In this document: in pieces, positions 54,393-63,589 of the stretch
Layout: each line of letters begins with the position of its first letter
How positions within the stretch are numbered: position 1 is the first letter of the stretch
From: Pseudanabaenaceae cyanobacterium SKYG29
GTDB taxonomy: Bacteria; Cyanobacteriota; Cyanobacteriia; Pseudanabaenales; Pseudanabaenaceae
Direction of reading: 5' to 3'
Length of the DNA stretch: 64,000 nt
Assembly: GCA_025055675.1 (NCBI GenBank)
Contig: JANWWT010000001.1
Location: 921,226-985,225 of the forward strand
The notes under the pieces: generated by a model
The model's input: only the letters and a program-made list of their open reading frames with translations
What the model was told of the DNA's origin: nothing
The model's database searches: none
Made by a program: the position numbers and the translations under genes

Positions 54393-54719
54393 GAGTGCTC
54401 CTCTCTACTTTGTACAAGGGAAGAAGGCTCACCAAAACTCTATAGAACCGAATCTATGAACAACATAAGGACGATAGCGGTAGAGCTTGGCTAACCTTAG
54501 CCCCTAATTATAGGGACTACCTCATCCACTGCTTAAAATCCCTTAACAAATTTTCAAAAAACAGTTACCTATTGCTCGCATCAATTACAAACAACCTAGA
54601 TTTCTCATAAGATATGGTCAATGTTAATTTTTGTGAAGAAAGTCCGATCGATCGTTACATTTTTGTGTGTGTTTGCCCCAGCGGTGGTAAAACAATGTAA
54701 GTACCAAAAAAGAAGAGCT
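54393..54719. other. Divergent control region between psaA and chlH
   Basis: This 327-base stretch is the only gap above 300 bases. It contains the -10 box for psaA described separately, a CGATCGATCG run near 54645 and two TTAC-type hexamers (near 54564 and 54584). These do not have the spacing of a standard HLR1 (RpaB) site. The chlH frame is open back to 54621, but that extension does not resemble ChlH, so I treat it as non-coding leader. No RNA gene was recognised. Confidence 0.6.
54507..54512 (-). promoter_or_regulatory. Candidate -10 box of the psaA-psaB promoter
   Basis: On the minus strand this reads TATAAT. It lies 115 bases before the psaA ATG, which would give a leader of roughly 105-108 bases. 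Upstream -35 matches at 17-19 base spacing are poor (TAAGCA or TTTAAG), as often seen in light-regulated cyanobacterial promoters. Confidence 0.4.
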
Positions 54720-57700
54720 ATGTTTACTGCCCTAGAGAGTACCAGGAACAGACAGGTTTCACCGACGAGTGTCAACGATCGTTTATTGATGCGGGTTGTT
54801 TACGTGGTCTTGGAGCCGCAATATCAGAGTGTGTTGACGGGGGCGGCACAGGCTATTAACAGGGACAATCCCCATGTGGCGATCGAGATAAGTGGGTACT
54901 TACTAGAAGAGCTACGCAGTCCTGAAATGTATGAGGCGTTCCAGCAAGATGTAGCAAGGGCAAATGTATTCATTGGTTCTTTGATCTTTGTAGAGGATTT
55001 GGCACGCAAAGTTATTGCAGCAGTGCAGCCCCAGCGCGATCGGTTGGATGTGTGTGTGATTTTTCCGTCCATGCCGGAGGTGATGCGGCTCAATAAGATG
55101 GGGACGTTCAACATGGCTAATCTGGGGCAGTCCAAGAGTGCCATTGCCCAGTTTATGAAGAAGGTAAAAGGTAAGGCAGGTAGTTCTTTTCAGGACAACA
55201 TGCTCAAAGTGGTGCAGACGCTCCCCAAGATTTTGAAATACATGCCCATCGATCGGGCCCAGGATGCGCGCAATTTCATGCTTAGCCTGCAGTATTGGTT
55301 GGGGGGGTCACAGCAAAACATTGAGAACTTTCTGTTGATGCTGGCGAAGAACTATCTGCCGGCGGGGAAAGAAATTCAGGTGCGTGACCCGATTACCTAC
55401 CCTGACATGGGCATTTGGCATCCCATTGCCCCCAAGATGTTTACAAGTCTGGCGGAGTATCTGGAATGGTTTAATTCCCGCAATGACATTGATGGGGATA
55501 TGAAAGACCCCTTAGCACCCACGATCGGTTTGGTGTTAGCCCGTTCCCACCTAGTGACAGGGGATGATGCCCACTATGTGGCGATGGTGCAGGAATTAGA
55601 GTCCCTGGGGGCAAGGGTGATTCCCGTGTTTGCAGGGGGCTTGGATTTTTCTAAACCAGTAGAAGCCTATTTCATCGATCGGGGCAGGGTAATTGTGGAT
55701 ACGATTCTATCTTTGACGGGTTTTGCTTTGGTGGGGGGACCGGCACGCCAAGACCATCCCAAGGCGGTGGAAACTCTGCAAAAGCTGAACTGCCCCTATA
55801 TGGTGGTGTTGCCCCTGGTGTTCCAATCTACGGAAGAGTGGGAGCAAAGTGAATTGGGGTTACATCCGGTGCAGGTGGCGCTCCAGGTGGCAATTCCCGA
55901 GCTGGATGGAGCCGTAGACCCGATCGTTTTATCTGGTCGTGATGGTTTGACCGGGCGGGCAATAGCTTTAAGCGATCGGATGGAATTGATTGCCAAGCGG
56001 GCATTGAAGTGGGCGAATTTGAAGCGCAAACCGCGGTTGCAGAAAAAGATTGCCATTACTGTCTTTAGTTTCCCGCCGGACAAGGGGAATGTGGGCACAG
56101 CCGCTTATTTGAATGTGTTTGCCTCTATCCACAAAGTAATTCAGAGTTTGGCGGCTAATGGTTATGACGTACAGGGGTTACCAGCCACTGCTGATGAAAT
56201 GATGGCAGAGATTCTCCACAATCCCAATGCTTTGGCGGGGAGTCCGGAACTAAATATTGCCTATCGCATGCCAGTCAAAGAATACGAAGAAAATACGCCC
56301 TACGTAGAAAGTATTACGGCGCAGTGGGGACCGCCCCCTGGTCATCTCAACAGCGATGGGCAGCATCTGCTGATCTATGGCAAGCACTATGGCAATGTCT
56401 TTGTGGGGGTACAACCAACTTTTGGCTATGAAGGGGACCCCATGCGCTTGTTGTTTAGCAAATCCGCTTCTCCCCATCACGGCTTTGCTGCCTACTACAC
56501 CTACTTGAATGCCATCTGGGGAGCAGATGCAGTAGTGCACTTTGGTACCCACGGCTCTCTGGAATTTATGCCTGGCAAGCAGACGGGGCTTTCTGGGTCT
56601 TGCTACCCCGACAGTCTCATTGGTCAACTGCCCAACATCTACTACTACGCGGTGAACAACCCGTCGGAGGGCACGATCGCTAAACGCCGCGGCTATGCCA
56701 CCACTATCAGCTATATCACTCCTGCGCCAGAGAATGCGGGACTCCACCGCGGGCTACAGGAATTGAGCGAGTTAGTAGGTTCCTACAAGGAATTGCGCCT
56801 GGGCACGAGGGGGGCGGCTATTGTCAACACCATCATCGACAAGGTGAAGCTGGTCAATCTGGATCAGGATGTAGATTTACCCGATCGGGATGGGAAAGAC
56901 ATGACCCTAGAGGAGCGGGATACCTTTGTGGGGCAGGTATACAACAAACTGATGGAGATTGAATCGCGGGTGTTGCCCTGTGGTTTGCATGTGATTGGGG
57001 AACCGCCCAAGCTAGAGGAAGCCGCCGATGTGATTACCAGTATTGTCAGTTTCGATCGCTGGGAAGAGAACCTCAAATCCTTACCCCGTCTGTTGGCAGA
57101 GAGTATTGGCAGAGACATAGATGAGATTTACAAAAACAGTGATCGGGGTATTTTTGCCGAGGTGGAACTCCTAGCCCAGATCAAACGGGCGAGCCGTAAG
57201 GCGATCGAGGCTCTGATTCAAACCCAACTAGATGCAGATGGCAGAGTGTCCAGGGTAGCAGTGCTGAATTTCTTGCGGTTGGGGAAGAGTGAGCCATGGC
57301 TGGAGGCCCTGCAAGAGGCGGGGTTTGGCAAGGTCGATCGGGAACAACTCAAAGCTGTGATGGAATTTGCTGAATTCTGTCTCAAACAACTAGTGGCAGA
57401 CAATGAGTTGGGCAGTTTGATTCGTGCCCTAGAAGGGGAATTTATTCCCCCTAGTCCTGGTGGTGACCCTATCCGCAATCCCCTGGTATTGCCCACGGGC
57501 AAGAACATGCACGCCCTCGACCCCCAGTCAATTCCTACCAGTGCAGCGGTGCAGTCGGCGCAAGTGGTGGTGGATAAACTGCTGGAGAAGCAAAGACAAG
57601 AGAATAACGGCAATTATCCTGAAACTATCTCAGTGGTGTTATGGGGGACAGACAACATCAAAACCTACGGGGAATCCCTGGCACAAGTTCTCTGTCTTTT

Positions 57701-58679
57701 GGGTGTGAGACCCTTACCTGATTCTCTGGGGAGAGTCAACCGCCTAGAGTTGATTCCCTTAGAAGAATTAGGCAGACCACGCATTGATGTAGTGGTGAAC
57801 TGTTCAGGCGTCTTTCGCGACTTGTTTGTCAATCAGATGGACTTACTCGATCGGGCTGTCAAGCTCTGTGCCGAAGCGAATGAACCCCTGGAGCTGAATT
57901 TTGTCCGTAAACATGCCCTAGCACAGGCTCAGGAATTGAACATTTCTCTTCGGCAGGCAGCGACCAGGGTATTCAGCAATAGTGCGGGGTCTTACAGCGC
58001 CAATGTCAATTTAGCGGTAGAAAATAGCACCTGGGAATCAGAAGCTGATTTGCAGGAAATGTATCTCTCCCGTAAATCCTTTGCCTTTGGTTCTGAGATC
58101 AACAACCAGCAACAACGACAACTATATGAAAGTGCTCTCAAGACAGTAGAGGTGACTTTCCAAAACCTAGATTCTTCCGAAATTAGTCTCACAGATGTCA
58201 GCCATTACTTTGACTCTGACCCCACCAAGGTGGTAGAGAAGTTGCGGGGGGATGGCAAACGCCCCAAAGCTTTCATTGCTGACACCACGACTGCCAATGC
58301 CCAGGTGCGCACCCTCAGCGAGACTGTACGTCTGGATGCCCGTACCAAACTCCTCAATCCCAAGTGGTACGAAGGCATGCTCAACAGCGGCTACGAAGGA
58401 GTGCGGGAAATTTCCAAGCGTCTAGTTAACACCATGGGCTGGTCTGCTACTGCAGGGGCAGTTGATAACTGGGTCTATGAAGATGTCAATGATGTTTACA
58501 TCAAAGACGAACAGATGCGCCAACGGCTGATGAACCTCAATCCCCATTCCTTCCGTAAAATGGTGGGGACGCTCCTAGAGGTACATGGTCGTGGTTACTG
58601 GCAGACCAGCGAAGCCAACATCCAACAACTGCGGGAACTCTACCAGGAGCTAGAAGACCGTATCGAAGGGGTGGCATAA
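54720..58679 (+). CDS. chlH: Magnesium chelatase subunit H
   Basis: A 1319-residue CobN/ChlH protein. It binds protoporphyrin IX and, driven by the ChlI/ChlD AAA+ motor, inserts Mg2+, the committing step of chlorophyll synthesis. Recognisable blocks are [20 protein letters not shown] near the N-terminus, [20 protein letters not shown] and [20 protein letters not shown] in the centre, and [20 protein letters not shown] towards the C-terminus. I chose ATG 54720, with AGAAGAG seven bases upstream, because it matches the usual MFT start of the family. The frame continues upstream to 54621, but those 33 residues do not look like ChlH. The chelatase I and D genes are not in this window. Confidence 0.96.
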   Translation: MFTALESTRNRQVSPTSVNDRLLMRVVYVVLEPQYQSVLTGAAQAINRDNPHVAIEISGYLLEELRSPEMYEAFQQDVARANVFIGSLIFVEDLARKVIAAVQPQRDRLDVCVIFPSMPEVMRLNKMGTFNMANLGQSKSAIAQFMKKVKGKAGSSFQDNMLKVVQTLPKILKYMPIDRAQDARNFMLSLQYWLGGSQQNIENFLLMLAKNYLPAGKEIQVRDPITYPDMGIWHPIAPKMFTSLAEYLEWFNSRNDIDGDMKDPLAPTIGLVLARSHLVTGDDAHYVAMVQELESLGARVIPVFAGGLDFSKPVEAYFIDRGRVIVDTILSLTGFALVGGPARQDHPKAVETLQKLNCPYMVVLPLVFQSTEEWEQSELGLHPVQVALQVAIPELDGAVDPIVLSGRDGLTGRAIALSDRMELIAKRALKWANLKRKPRLQKKIAITVFSFPPDKGNVGTAAYLNVFASIHKVIQSLAANGYDVQGLPATADEMMAEILHNPNALAGSPELNIAYRMPVKEYEENTPYVESITAQWGPPPGHLNSDGQHLLIYGKHYGNVFVGVQPTFGYEGDPMRLLFSKSASPHHGFAAYYTYLNAIWGADAVVHFGTHGSLEFMPGKQTGLSGSCYPDSLIGQLPNIYYYAVNNPSEGTIAKRRGYATTISYITPAPENAGLHRGLQELSELVGSYKELRLGTRGAAIVNTIIDKVKLVNLDQDVDLPDRDGKDMTLEERDTFVGQVYNKLMEIESRVLPCGLHVIGEPPKLEEAADVITSIVSFDRWEENLKSLPRLLAESIGRDIDEIYKNSDRGIFAEVELLAQIKRASRKAIEALIQTQLDADGRVSRVAVLNFLRLGKSEPWLEALQEAGFGKVDREQLKAVMEFAEFCLKQLVADNELGSLIRALEGEFIPPSPGGDPIRNPLVLPTGKNMHALDPQSIPTSAAVQSAQVVVDKLLEKQRQENNGNYPETISVVLWGTDNIKTYGESLAQVLCLLGVRPLPDSLGRVNRLELIPLEELGRPRIDVVVNCSGVFRDLFVNQMDLLDRAVKLCAEANEPLELNFVRKHALAQAQELNISLRQAATRVFSNSAGSYSANVNLAVENSTWESEADLQEMYLSRKSFAFGSEINNQQQRQLYESALKTVEVTFQNLDSSEISLTDVSHYFDSDPTKVVEKLRGDGKRPKAFIADTTTANAQVRTLSETVRLDARTKLLNPKWYEGMLNSGYEGVREISKRLVNTMGWSATAGAVDNWVYEDVNDVYIKDEQMRQRLMNLNPHSFRKMVGTLLEVHGRGYWQTSEANIQQLRELYQELEDRIEGVA

Positions 58680-58682
58680 ACA

Positions 58683-58701
58683 AGAGGGGGGTGCCCCCTC
58701 T
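58683..58701. terminator. GC-rich hairpin between convergent chlH and cheR
   Basis: AGAGGGGG (58683-58690) pairs perfectly with CCCCCTCT (58694-58701) around a GTG loop. On the plus strand only four T follow at a short distance, so it is a weak plus-strand terminator. It starts four bases after the chlH stop and covers the cheR stop codon, and may serve both transcripts. Confidence 0.5.
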
Positions 58702-59869
58702 ACATTTTCTCTTTGGCTAAACGATCGATTCTCTGTTGTAACACCTTTACTCCCTCTGCATCCCCCGACTGTTGTTTCAGCAACAGCAAATGGACAAGAG
58801 CAGGATAGTGATGGGGATTGATATACAATGCTTTTTGATAACATTCTATAGCTTGTTGAGGATTGCCTTGGGCTTGATAGATTTCCCCTAGGAGGGTATG
58901 GGCGTTTTCATCTAGGGGGTGGTTTTGCAGGTAGGTTTGACAGAGGCTTAGGGCTGCTTTTAGTTCGTTTTGATCGGCTTTGCGGCGTGCCTCTTCCAAT
59001 AATTGAGGAGTAGTAACTGCAGGGGAGGGTATAGGAGGAGGCGGCAATAGAGGAGTGGAGATAGCAGGAGAAGGCAATTGTGGTGACAGCTTCCGAAAGA
59101 CAAAGGCTTTTACACTACCACCTAGCACAAAATTGCTCTCCGTCAAACACCCTACTTCCGAATGACCAACAAATAATAGACCATCATTGGTCATAGCTTT
59201 ATGCAGATTATGCAGGGCTTTTCCACGACTTTCCCGATCGAGGTAGATCAACAAATTACGACAGAAAATAATGTCATAGTAATTCACCCGTTGGAACTGC
59301 AGGATATTACCGTATTGGAAGTTGACCTGTTTTTTCACTTGGTCGAGTAACTGATAGCTGTCATTAACCACGGTAAAATAAAGATCGATAAGCTGGGGGT
59401 CAGTACCTCGGAAGGAGTTTTTGGTGTAAATCCCTGTTTTGGCTTTTTCCAGGGCACGATAACTGACATCCACAGCATCGATCGTGAACTGATAGGGCAG
59501 CAATCCTGCTTCCAAGAGAGCAATAGCGATAGAGTAGGGTTCTTCCCCTGTTGAGCAGGGCAAACTGAGAATACGCCAGGGCAAATGCCGCCGCTGCAGA
59601 TGATTTTTTTGCACAAAACCTTGCAGGAATAAAAACGGTTCTCGATCGCGATAAAACCACGTCTCGGGTACAACTACCGCTTCGATCAGAGCTTGCAGTT
59701 CCTCTGCCGATCGTGTTAAGTAATCATAGTAGCTTTGCTCATTGGTGATATTAACTGCTGCCATCCTTTGTTTGATTGCTGCCAGAACAGGGAAAGTACC
59801 AATTGCTGTACTATCTAAGCCAATTTTCTGCCGCAGCAGTTCAATAATTAGAGCTGCCACCGTCATCAC
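58700..59869 (-). CDS. CheR/WspC-type methyltransferase with C-terminal TPR
   Basis: A 389-residue protein. Residues about 1-265 form a CheR chemoreceptor methyltransferase: VVPETWFYRDREPFLFLQ, the SAM loop LPCSTGEEPYSIAIALLEAG and YYDIIFCRNLLIYLDRES. A Pro-rich linker (about 270-300) leads to tetratricopeptide repeats (about 300-385, AHTLLGEIYQAQGNPQQAIE). CheR plus TPR is the layout of WspC, which methylates the receptor of Wsp-type surface-sensing systems. Its start overlaps the CheW gene by 29 bases (or 26 if the second ATG is used). No receptor gene is in the window. Confidence 0.9.
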   Translation of the reverse strand: MMTVAALIIELLRQKIGLDSTAIGTFPVLAAIKQRMAAVNITNEQSYYDYLTRSAEELQALIEAVVVPETWFYRDREPFLFLQGFVQKNHLQRRHLPWRILSLPCSTGEEPYSIAIALLEAGLLPYQFTIDAVDVSYRALEKAKTGIYTKNSFRGTDPQLIDLYFTVVNDSYQLLDQVKKQVNFQYGNILQFQRVNYYDIIFCRNLLIYLDRESRGKALHNLHKAMTNDGLLFVGHSEVGCLTESNFVLGGSVKAFVFRKLSPQLPSPAISTPLLPPPPIPSPAVTTPQLLEEARRKADQNELKAALSLCQTYLQNHPLDENAHTLLGEIYQAQGNPQQAIECYQKALYINPHHYPALVHLLLLKQQSGDAEGVKVLQQRIDRLAKEKM

Positions 59870-60278
59870 CCATCAATAACAACTGGGGATTAACCTTTGC
59901 GGCTAAGCGATCGAGTCTGACCTGTTGGATTACCCCCTGCTCGTCTACAGCTAGTTGCCCATTGGTAAATCCCATCTCCTGCATAGCCACAGTTTCCGTC
60001 ACCTTTTCTGCCACTAATCCCCAAATTTGCCGTTTTTGCTCTAGGGGATGTTCCACCAGGATAATTCTGGTACTCAGGCGGGGGGCAGCTGCCTTGCCCT
60101 GCAGCAATTGACATAAATCTACTACAGGCACTAACTTATCAAAATAGCGCATTAAACCAGCAACATAGGGAGGAGCCTGCCGCTGGGGGATAAGTCGTAC
60201 TAAAGGCACGATCGTTAAAACATAACGACATTCTAAAGCGTAGCGCTCTTCCCCACACTGAAATAATAGCATTAACAT
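59841..60278 (-). CDS. CheW-like adaptor protein
   Basis: A 145-residue single-domain CheW protein: LFQCGEERYALECRYVLTIV at the start, then YVAGLMRYFDKLVPVVDLCQ, the conserved hydrophobic G-x-x-x-x-R/Y-G-x-x-V/I-P-V-x-D pattern. CheW links receptors to the CheA kinase. It is the first gene of the minus-strand pair with cheR and is divergent from cheB over 65 bases. It is most like WspB/WspD in context. Confidence 0.85.
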   Translation of the reverse strand: MLMLLFQCGEERYALECRYVLTIVPLVRLIPQRQAPPYVAGLMRYFDKLVPVVDLCQLLQGKAAAPRLSTRIILVEHPLEQKRQIWGLVAEKVTETVAMQEMGFTNGQLAVDEQGVIQQVRLDRLAAKVNPQLLLMGDDGGSSNY

Positions 60279-60343
60279 AGGAAGTTAGCCCTTAAATATT
60301 AAGATTATTCTAGGACGGTTAGTGATAAGCAGATTGGGGGAAT

Positions 60344-61309
60344 ATGCGTATTGCCATTGTCAACGACACACTTATGGAAGTGGAGGTGCTGCGGCGGTTA
60401 ATTACCTCTGTGCCAGGTTATGAAGTGGCATGGATTGCCCGAGATGGAGAAGAAGCTGTCATGAAAGCCCAGACTGATACCCCTGATCTGATTCTCATGA
60501 ACCTAATTATGCCCCGCATGGATGGGGTGACCGCCACAGAGCTAATTATGAAACAATCCCCCTGTGCTATCCTCATTGTGACATCGGGAGTGAAAGAACA
60601 TTCCGCCCGTATTTTCGCTGCTATGGGGCATGGTGCCCTCGATGTGGTGGATACTCCCTCCCTGGAGGATAGAACCCTCCTCGCCAAAATTGCCAACATT
60701 GCCAAGCTCCTGCAAAAAAATGGGACAAGCAACAGCCGATCGGTCACAAAACTAATAGCCATTGGGGCATCCACAGGGGGACCGAAGGCAGTCGCCCACA
60801 TTCTGACCCAGTTACCCAGGGATTTGAGCGCCGCTGTAGTTGTCATTCAGCACGTAGATGCCCATTTTGCCCAAGGACTATGCGAATGGTTAAACGAACA
60901 GTCCAGCCTGCCTGTGGAAATTGCCCAGGAAAACCAAACCCCCAGCCCTGGTCGTGTGTTTCTTTCTAGCACCAATGACCATTTAGTGATCACAGCCCAA
61001 CAGACCTTTAAGTACACCCCTGAACCGAGGGATACCCCCTATCGCCCTTCTGTTGATGCCTTTTTCCGTAGTCTGCACAAACATTGGCGTAGTAAGGGGA
61101 TTGCCATGGTCTTGACAGGCATGGGTAGTGACGGTGCCGAGGGATTGAAACTACTGAAACAAAAAGGATGGTACACGATCGCCCAGGACGAAGCCACTAG
61201 TGTTGTGTACGGGATGCCCAAAGCTGCTAAGGAACTGGAAGCCGCCACGGAAATTCTACCTATAGAGAGGATTGTACCCGCCTGTTTGCGCCACTTGGGG
61301 AGGGTATGA
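60344..61309 (+). CDS. CheB/WspF-type methylesterase with Asn at the receiver phosphosite
   Basis: A 321-residue two-domain protein. The receiver (about residues 1-115) begins MRIAIVNDTLMEVEVLRRLI, very like WspF. Where the phospho-Asp is expected the sequence reads LILMNLIMPRMDG: codon AAC at 60500-60502 gives Asn 53. The methylesterase domain (about 130-320) keeps the Ser-His-Asp set: GASTGGPKAVAHIL, VVVIQHVDAHFAQGL and TGMGSDGAEGLKLL. It is therefore probably an active receptor methylesterase not controlled by phosphorylation in the usual way. The next gene overlaps its stop by four bases. Confidence 0.9.
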   Translation: MRIAIVNDTLMEVEVLRRLITSVPGYEVAWIARDGEEAVMKAQTDTPDLILMNLIMPRMDGVTATELIMKQSPCAILIVTSGVKEHSARIFAAMGHGALDVVDTPSLEDRTLLAKIANIAKLLQKNGTSNSRSVTKLIAIGASTGGPKAVAHILTQLPRDLSAAVVVIQHVDAHFAQGLCEWLNEQSSLPVEIAQENQTPSPGRVFLSSTNDHLVITAQQTFKYTPEPRDTPYRPSVDAFFRSLHKHWRSKGIAMVLTGMGSDGAEGLKLLKQKGWYTIAQDEATSVVYGMPKAAKELEAATEILPIERIVPACLRHLGRV

Positions 61310-62565
61310 GCAACAGTCGTTTGGTCTCCGATTTTACCCGTTATCCTGCAGCAGTGTTATTGGTTGATGACCAGCCAATGGTCGCAGAAGCTGTGCGGCG
61401 CATGTTAGCAGGAGAGAACAATATTTCATTTTTTTACTGTGATGACCCCGCCCAAGCGATTAAGACAGCAATTGATGTCTCCCCCACTGTAATTTTACAG
61501 GACTTAGTTATGCCTGAGATTGACGGCATTATGCTAGTCAAATTCTTCCGTTCCCACCCCTCTACCCGCAATATCCCCATGATTGTTTTATCCACTAAAG
61601 AAGACCCCAAAGTAAAAGCGGAAGCCTTTGCCGTCGGTGCCAATGATTACCTCATAAAACTACCGGACAAAGTGGAACTAATTGCCCGCATCCGCTATCA
61701 CTCCCGCGCCTATTTGAACCTCTGTTTAGCCGAAGAAAGAGCTACCCAACTAGCCCTTGCCAATGAAGAAATTAGTAAACTAAATGCCCGCTTGAAGCAG
61801 GAAAACTTACGCTTAAGTACAGAGTTAGAAGTTGCCCGCAAAATTCAAGCTATGATTCTGCCTAAGTCAGAGGAGTTGATGGCTCTGCAAAAACTAGACA
61901 TTGATGGCTTTATGGAGCCAGCTTCTGAGGTAGGGGGAGATTACTACGATGTCTGGCAGAACAATGGTGTATTACATTTAAGCATAGGAGATGTAACGGG
62001 GCATGGCTTAGAAAGCGGTCTCTTGATGTTAATGGTACAGACAGCAGTACGTGCTATTTCAGCCCTGGATATTTCCGATCCCATTACCTTTTTACAAGCC
62101 CTCAATAAAGTAATTTATGAAAATACTAGGCGAATTAATTCCGATCGGAATCTCACTTTTATTCTGCTGTCCTACAAAAATGAACAACTGACGATCACTG
62201 GTCAACATGAGTCAGTAATTTTACTCAAAGGCGGAGGGGAAATTGAGTTAATAGATTCTATAGATTTGGGATTTCCTATTGGTTTAGAAGCAGACATTCA
62301 AGAATTCATTCACTCGGTTAGTATTCCTTTCAAAAGTGGGGACATAGTCCTATTATACACTGACGGCATTGTCGAAGCAGAAAACAGCCAAAAACAACAC
62401 TATGGCTTAGACAGACTTTGTGATCAGTTAAAACAAAACGCCCATAAAACCGCCCAAGAAATTCGCAAAGCCATTATTAAGGACCTAAAAGCCCACATTG
62501 GTAAGCAAAAAATCTATGATGACATCACTCTATTAGTGATTAAACATCCTGGGAGTTCCAAATGA
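61306..62565 (+). CDS. WspR-like receiver fused to a PP2C (SpoIIE/RsbU) phosphatase
   Basis: A 419-residue protein. The receiver (about residues 15-140: AAVLLVDDQPMVAEAVRRML, VILQDLVMPEIDGIMLVKFF, MIVLSTKEDPKVKAEAFAVG, NDYLIKLPDKVELIARIRYH) is very similar to the receiver of the diguanylate cyclase WspR. A coiled coil (about 140-185, ANEEISKLNARLKQENLRLS) follows. Instead of a GGDEF domain there is a PP2C-type serine phosphatase of the SpoIIE/RsbU class (about 190-415: ARKIQAMILPK, PASEVGGDYYDVW, LSIGDVTGHGLESGLLMLMV, VLLYTDGIVEAENSQ, DDITLLVI). It is coupled to the CheB gene (ATGA at 61306-61309). Output may be a partner-switch; no anti-sigma or STAS gene is adjacent. Confidence 0.88.
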   Translation: MSNSRLVSDFTRYPAAVLLVDDQPMVAEAVRRMLAGENNISFFYCDDPAQAIKTAIDVSPTVILQDLVMPEIDGIMLVKFFRSHPSTRNIPMIVLSTKEDPKVKAEAFAVGANDYLIKLPDKVELIARIRYHSRAYLNLCLAEERATQLALANEEISKLNARLKQENLRLSTELEVARKIQAMILPKSEELMALQKLDIDGFMEPASEVGGDYYDVWQNNGVLHLSIGDVTGHGLESGLLMLMVQTAVRAISALDISDPITFLQALNKVIYENTRRINSDRNLTFILLSYKNEQLTITGQHESVILLKGGGEIELIDSIDLGFPIGLEADIQEFIHSVSIPFKSGDIVLLYTDGIVEAENSQKQHYGLDRLCDQLKQNAHKTAQEIRKAIIKDLKAHIGKQKIYDDITLLVIKHPGSSK

Positions 62566-62612
62566 GCCTTGATGTTTACACTGGATGATTTCCTCAGACT
62601 TGGGCTTACATC

Positions 62613-62633
62613 GTTCTCTCTTTTTTAGAGAAC
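62613..62633. terminator. Hairpin with T-rich loop between convergent genes
   Basis: GTTCTCT (62613-62619) pairs perfectly with AGAGAAC (62627-62633) around a CTTTTTT loop. It lies 47 bases after the PP2C gene stop and overlaps the stop of the first tandem paralogue. No T-run follows on the plus strand, so terminator function is a guess. Confidence 0.35.
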
Positions 62634-63026
62634 ACTCATTGTATTGAGAAAGTCAGCAAAGCTAGTGAGCAGTTTTTTGACATCGATGGGAAAGAGGAAT
62701 CTGCCGAGGGCAAGGAGAATGCCGCCCAAAACTGTGGCAAAAATACTTCTGGTGATGAATTCTTGATTGCTGATGCGTTTGTCAAAGCCATCGAGTTTGG
62801 CTTCTATGGTCTTGATGTCCCCTTTGAGTTCATTTCTGACTGCCTGTATTTCCCCTTTGAGTTCGTTGCGGACACCCTCCACTTGTGCCCGTACTTCCTT
62901 GATTTCGCCCCGCAACTCGGCAAAGCCTACCTCCATCTTTTTGTCCAGATGGTCAATCCTTTTGTCCAGCTCAGCAAATTTGCCCAGAATCAAGTCCTTC
63001 AGCTGTTCATTGGTAATGTCTGCCAT
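62625..63026 (-). CDS. Small coiled-coil membrane protein, tandem copy 1 (two 11-residue repeats)
   Basis: A 133-residue protein of unknown family. It opens ADITNEQLKDLILGKFAELD, then has a RIDHLDK insert absent from copy 2 (the matching part of copy 3 lies past the window end). Next is KKMEVGFAELRGEIKEVRAQ, then two copies of a repeat of the form VRNELKGEIQA, then LDGFDKRISNQEFITRSIFA and one C-terminal span (about 95-113, FATVLGGILLALGRFLFPID). The 11-residue spacing is that of a right-handed (hendecad) coiled coil. A soluble rod held by a tail anchor is the simplest reading. The next copy begins 78 bases upstream in the same orientation. Confidence 0.75.
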   Translation of the reverse strand: MADITNEQLKDLILGKFAELDKRIDHLDKKMEVGFAELRGEIKEVRAQVEGVRNELKGEIQAVRNELKGDIKTIEAKLDGFDKRISNQEFITRSIFATVLGGILLALGRFLFPIDVKKLLTSFADFLNTMSVL

Positions 63027-63104
63027 CGATCGAGTTGCCTAAAAAACTACTAGGTAGGAATAGTATACCTGAATCATGTAATCCCGATCGTCCTCTCTTT
63101 TGCG

Positions 63105-63515
63105 TCAAACCCCCATTGTCTTGAAAAAGTCAGCAAAGCTAGTGAGGAGTTTTTTGACATCGATGGGGAAGAGGAATCTGCCGAGGGCAAGGAGAATGCC
63201 GCCCAAAACTGTGGCAAAAATACTTCTGGTGATGAATTCTTGATTGCTGATGCGTTTGTCAAAGCCGTCGAGTTTGGCTTCTATGGTCTTGATGTCCCCT
63301 TTGAGTTCGTTTCTGGCTGCCTGTATTTCGCCTTTAAGTTCATTGCGCACTGCTTGTATCTCGCCCTTGAGTTCAGCCCGAACAGCATCTACTTGCACTC
63401 TTACTTCCTTGATCTCTCCTCGCAGCTCAGCAAAGCCTACCTCCATCTTTTTGTCCAGCTCGGCGAATTTGCCCAGGATTAAGTCCTTGAGTTGCTCATT
63501 GGTTATCTCTGCCAT
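63105..63515 (-). CDS. Small coiled-coil membrane protein, tandem copy 2 (three 11-residue repeats)
   Basis: A 136-residue paralogue of the adjacent gene. N-terminus AEITNEQLKDLILGKFAELD and C-terminus (from LDGFDKRISNQEFITRSIFA to the end) are nearly identical to copy 1. The rod differs: the RIDHLDK heptad is missing and there are three repeats (VRAELKGEIQA, VRNELKGEIQA, ARNELKGDIKT). The net difference of three residues from copy 1 comes from this exchange plus small end changes. Its stop is 480 bases from that of copy 1. Flanking bases, including a CGATCG-containing spacer, are also repeated. Confidence 0.75.
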   Translation of the reverse strand: MAEITNEQLKDLILGKFAELDKKMEVGFAELRGEIKEVRVQVDAVRAELKGEIQAVRNELKGEIQAARNELKGDIKTIEAKLDGFDKRISNQEFITRSIFATVLGGILLALGRFLFPIDVKKLLTSFADFFKTMGV

Positions 63516-63589
63516 CGGGGGAATTTCCTACAAAACTACTAGGGATAGTATATCTCAATCACATAATCCCGATCGTGCTCTCTTTTTTG

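Noticed and set aside
54560..54592. HLR1 (RpaB) site upstream of psaA
   Set aside because: Two TTAC-type hexamers are present, but their spacing is about 20 bases and one half is a poor match, unlike the standard close direct repeat.
54621..54719. N-terminal extension of ChlH by 33 residues
   Set aside because: The extension is hydrophobic and basic without similarity to ChlH, while ATG 54720 has a proper ribosome site and gives the standard family start.
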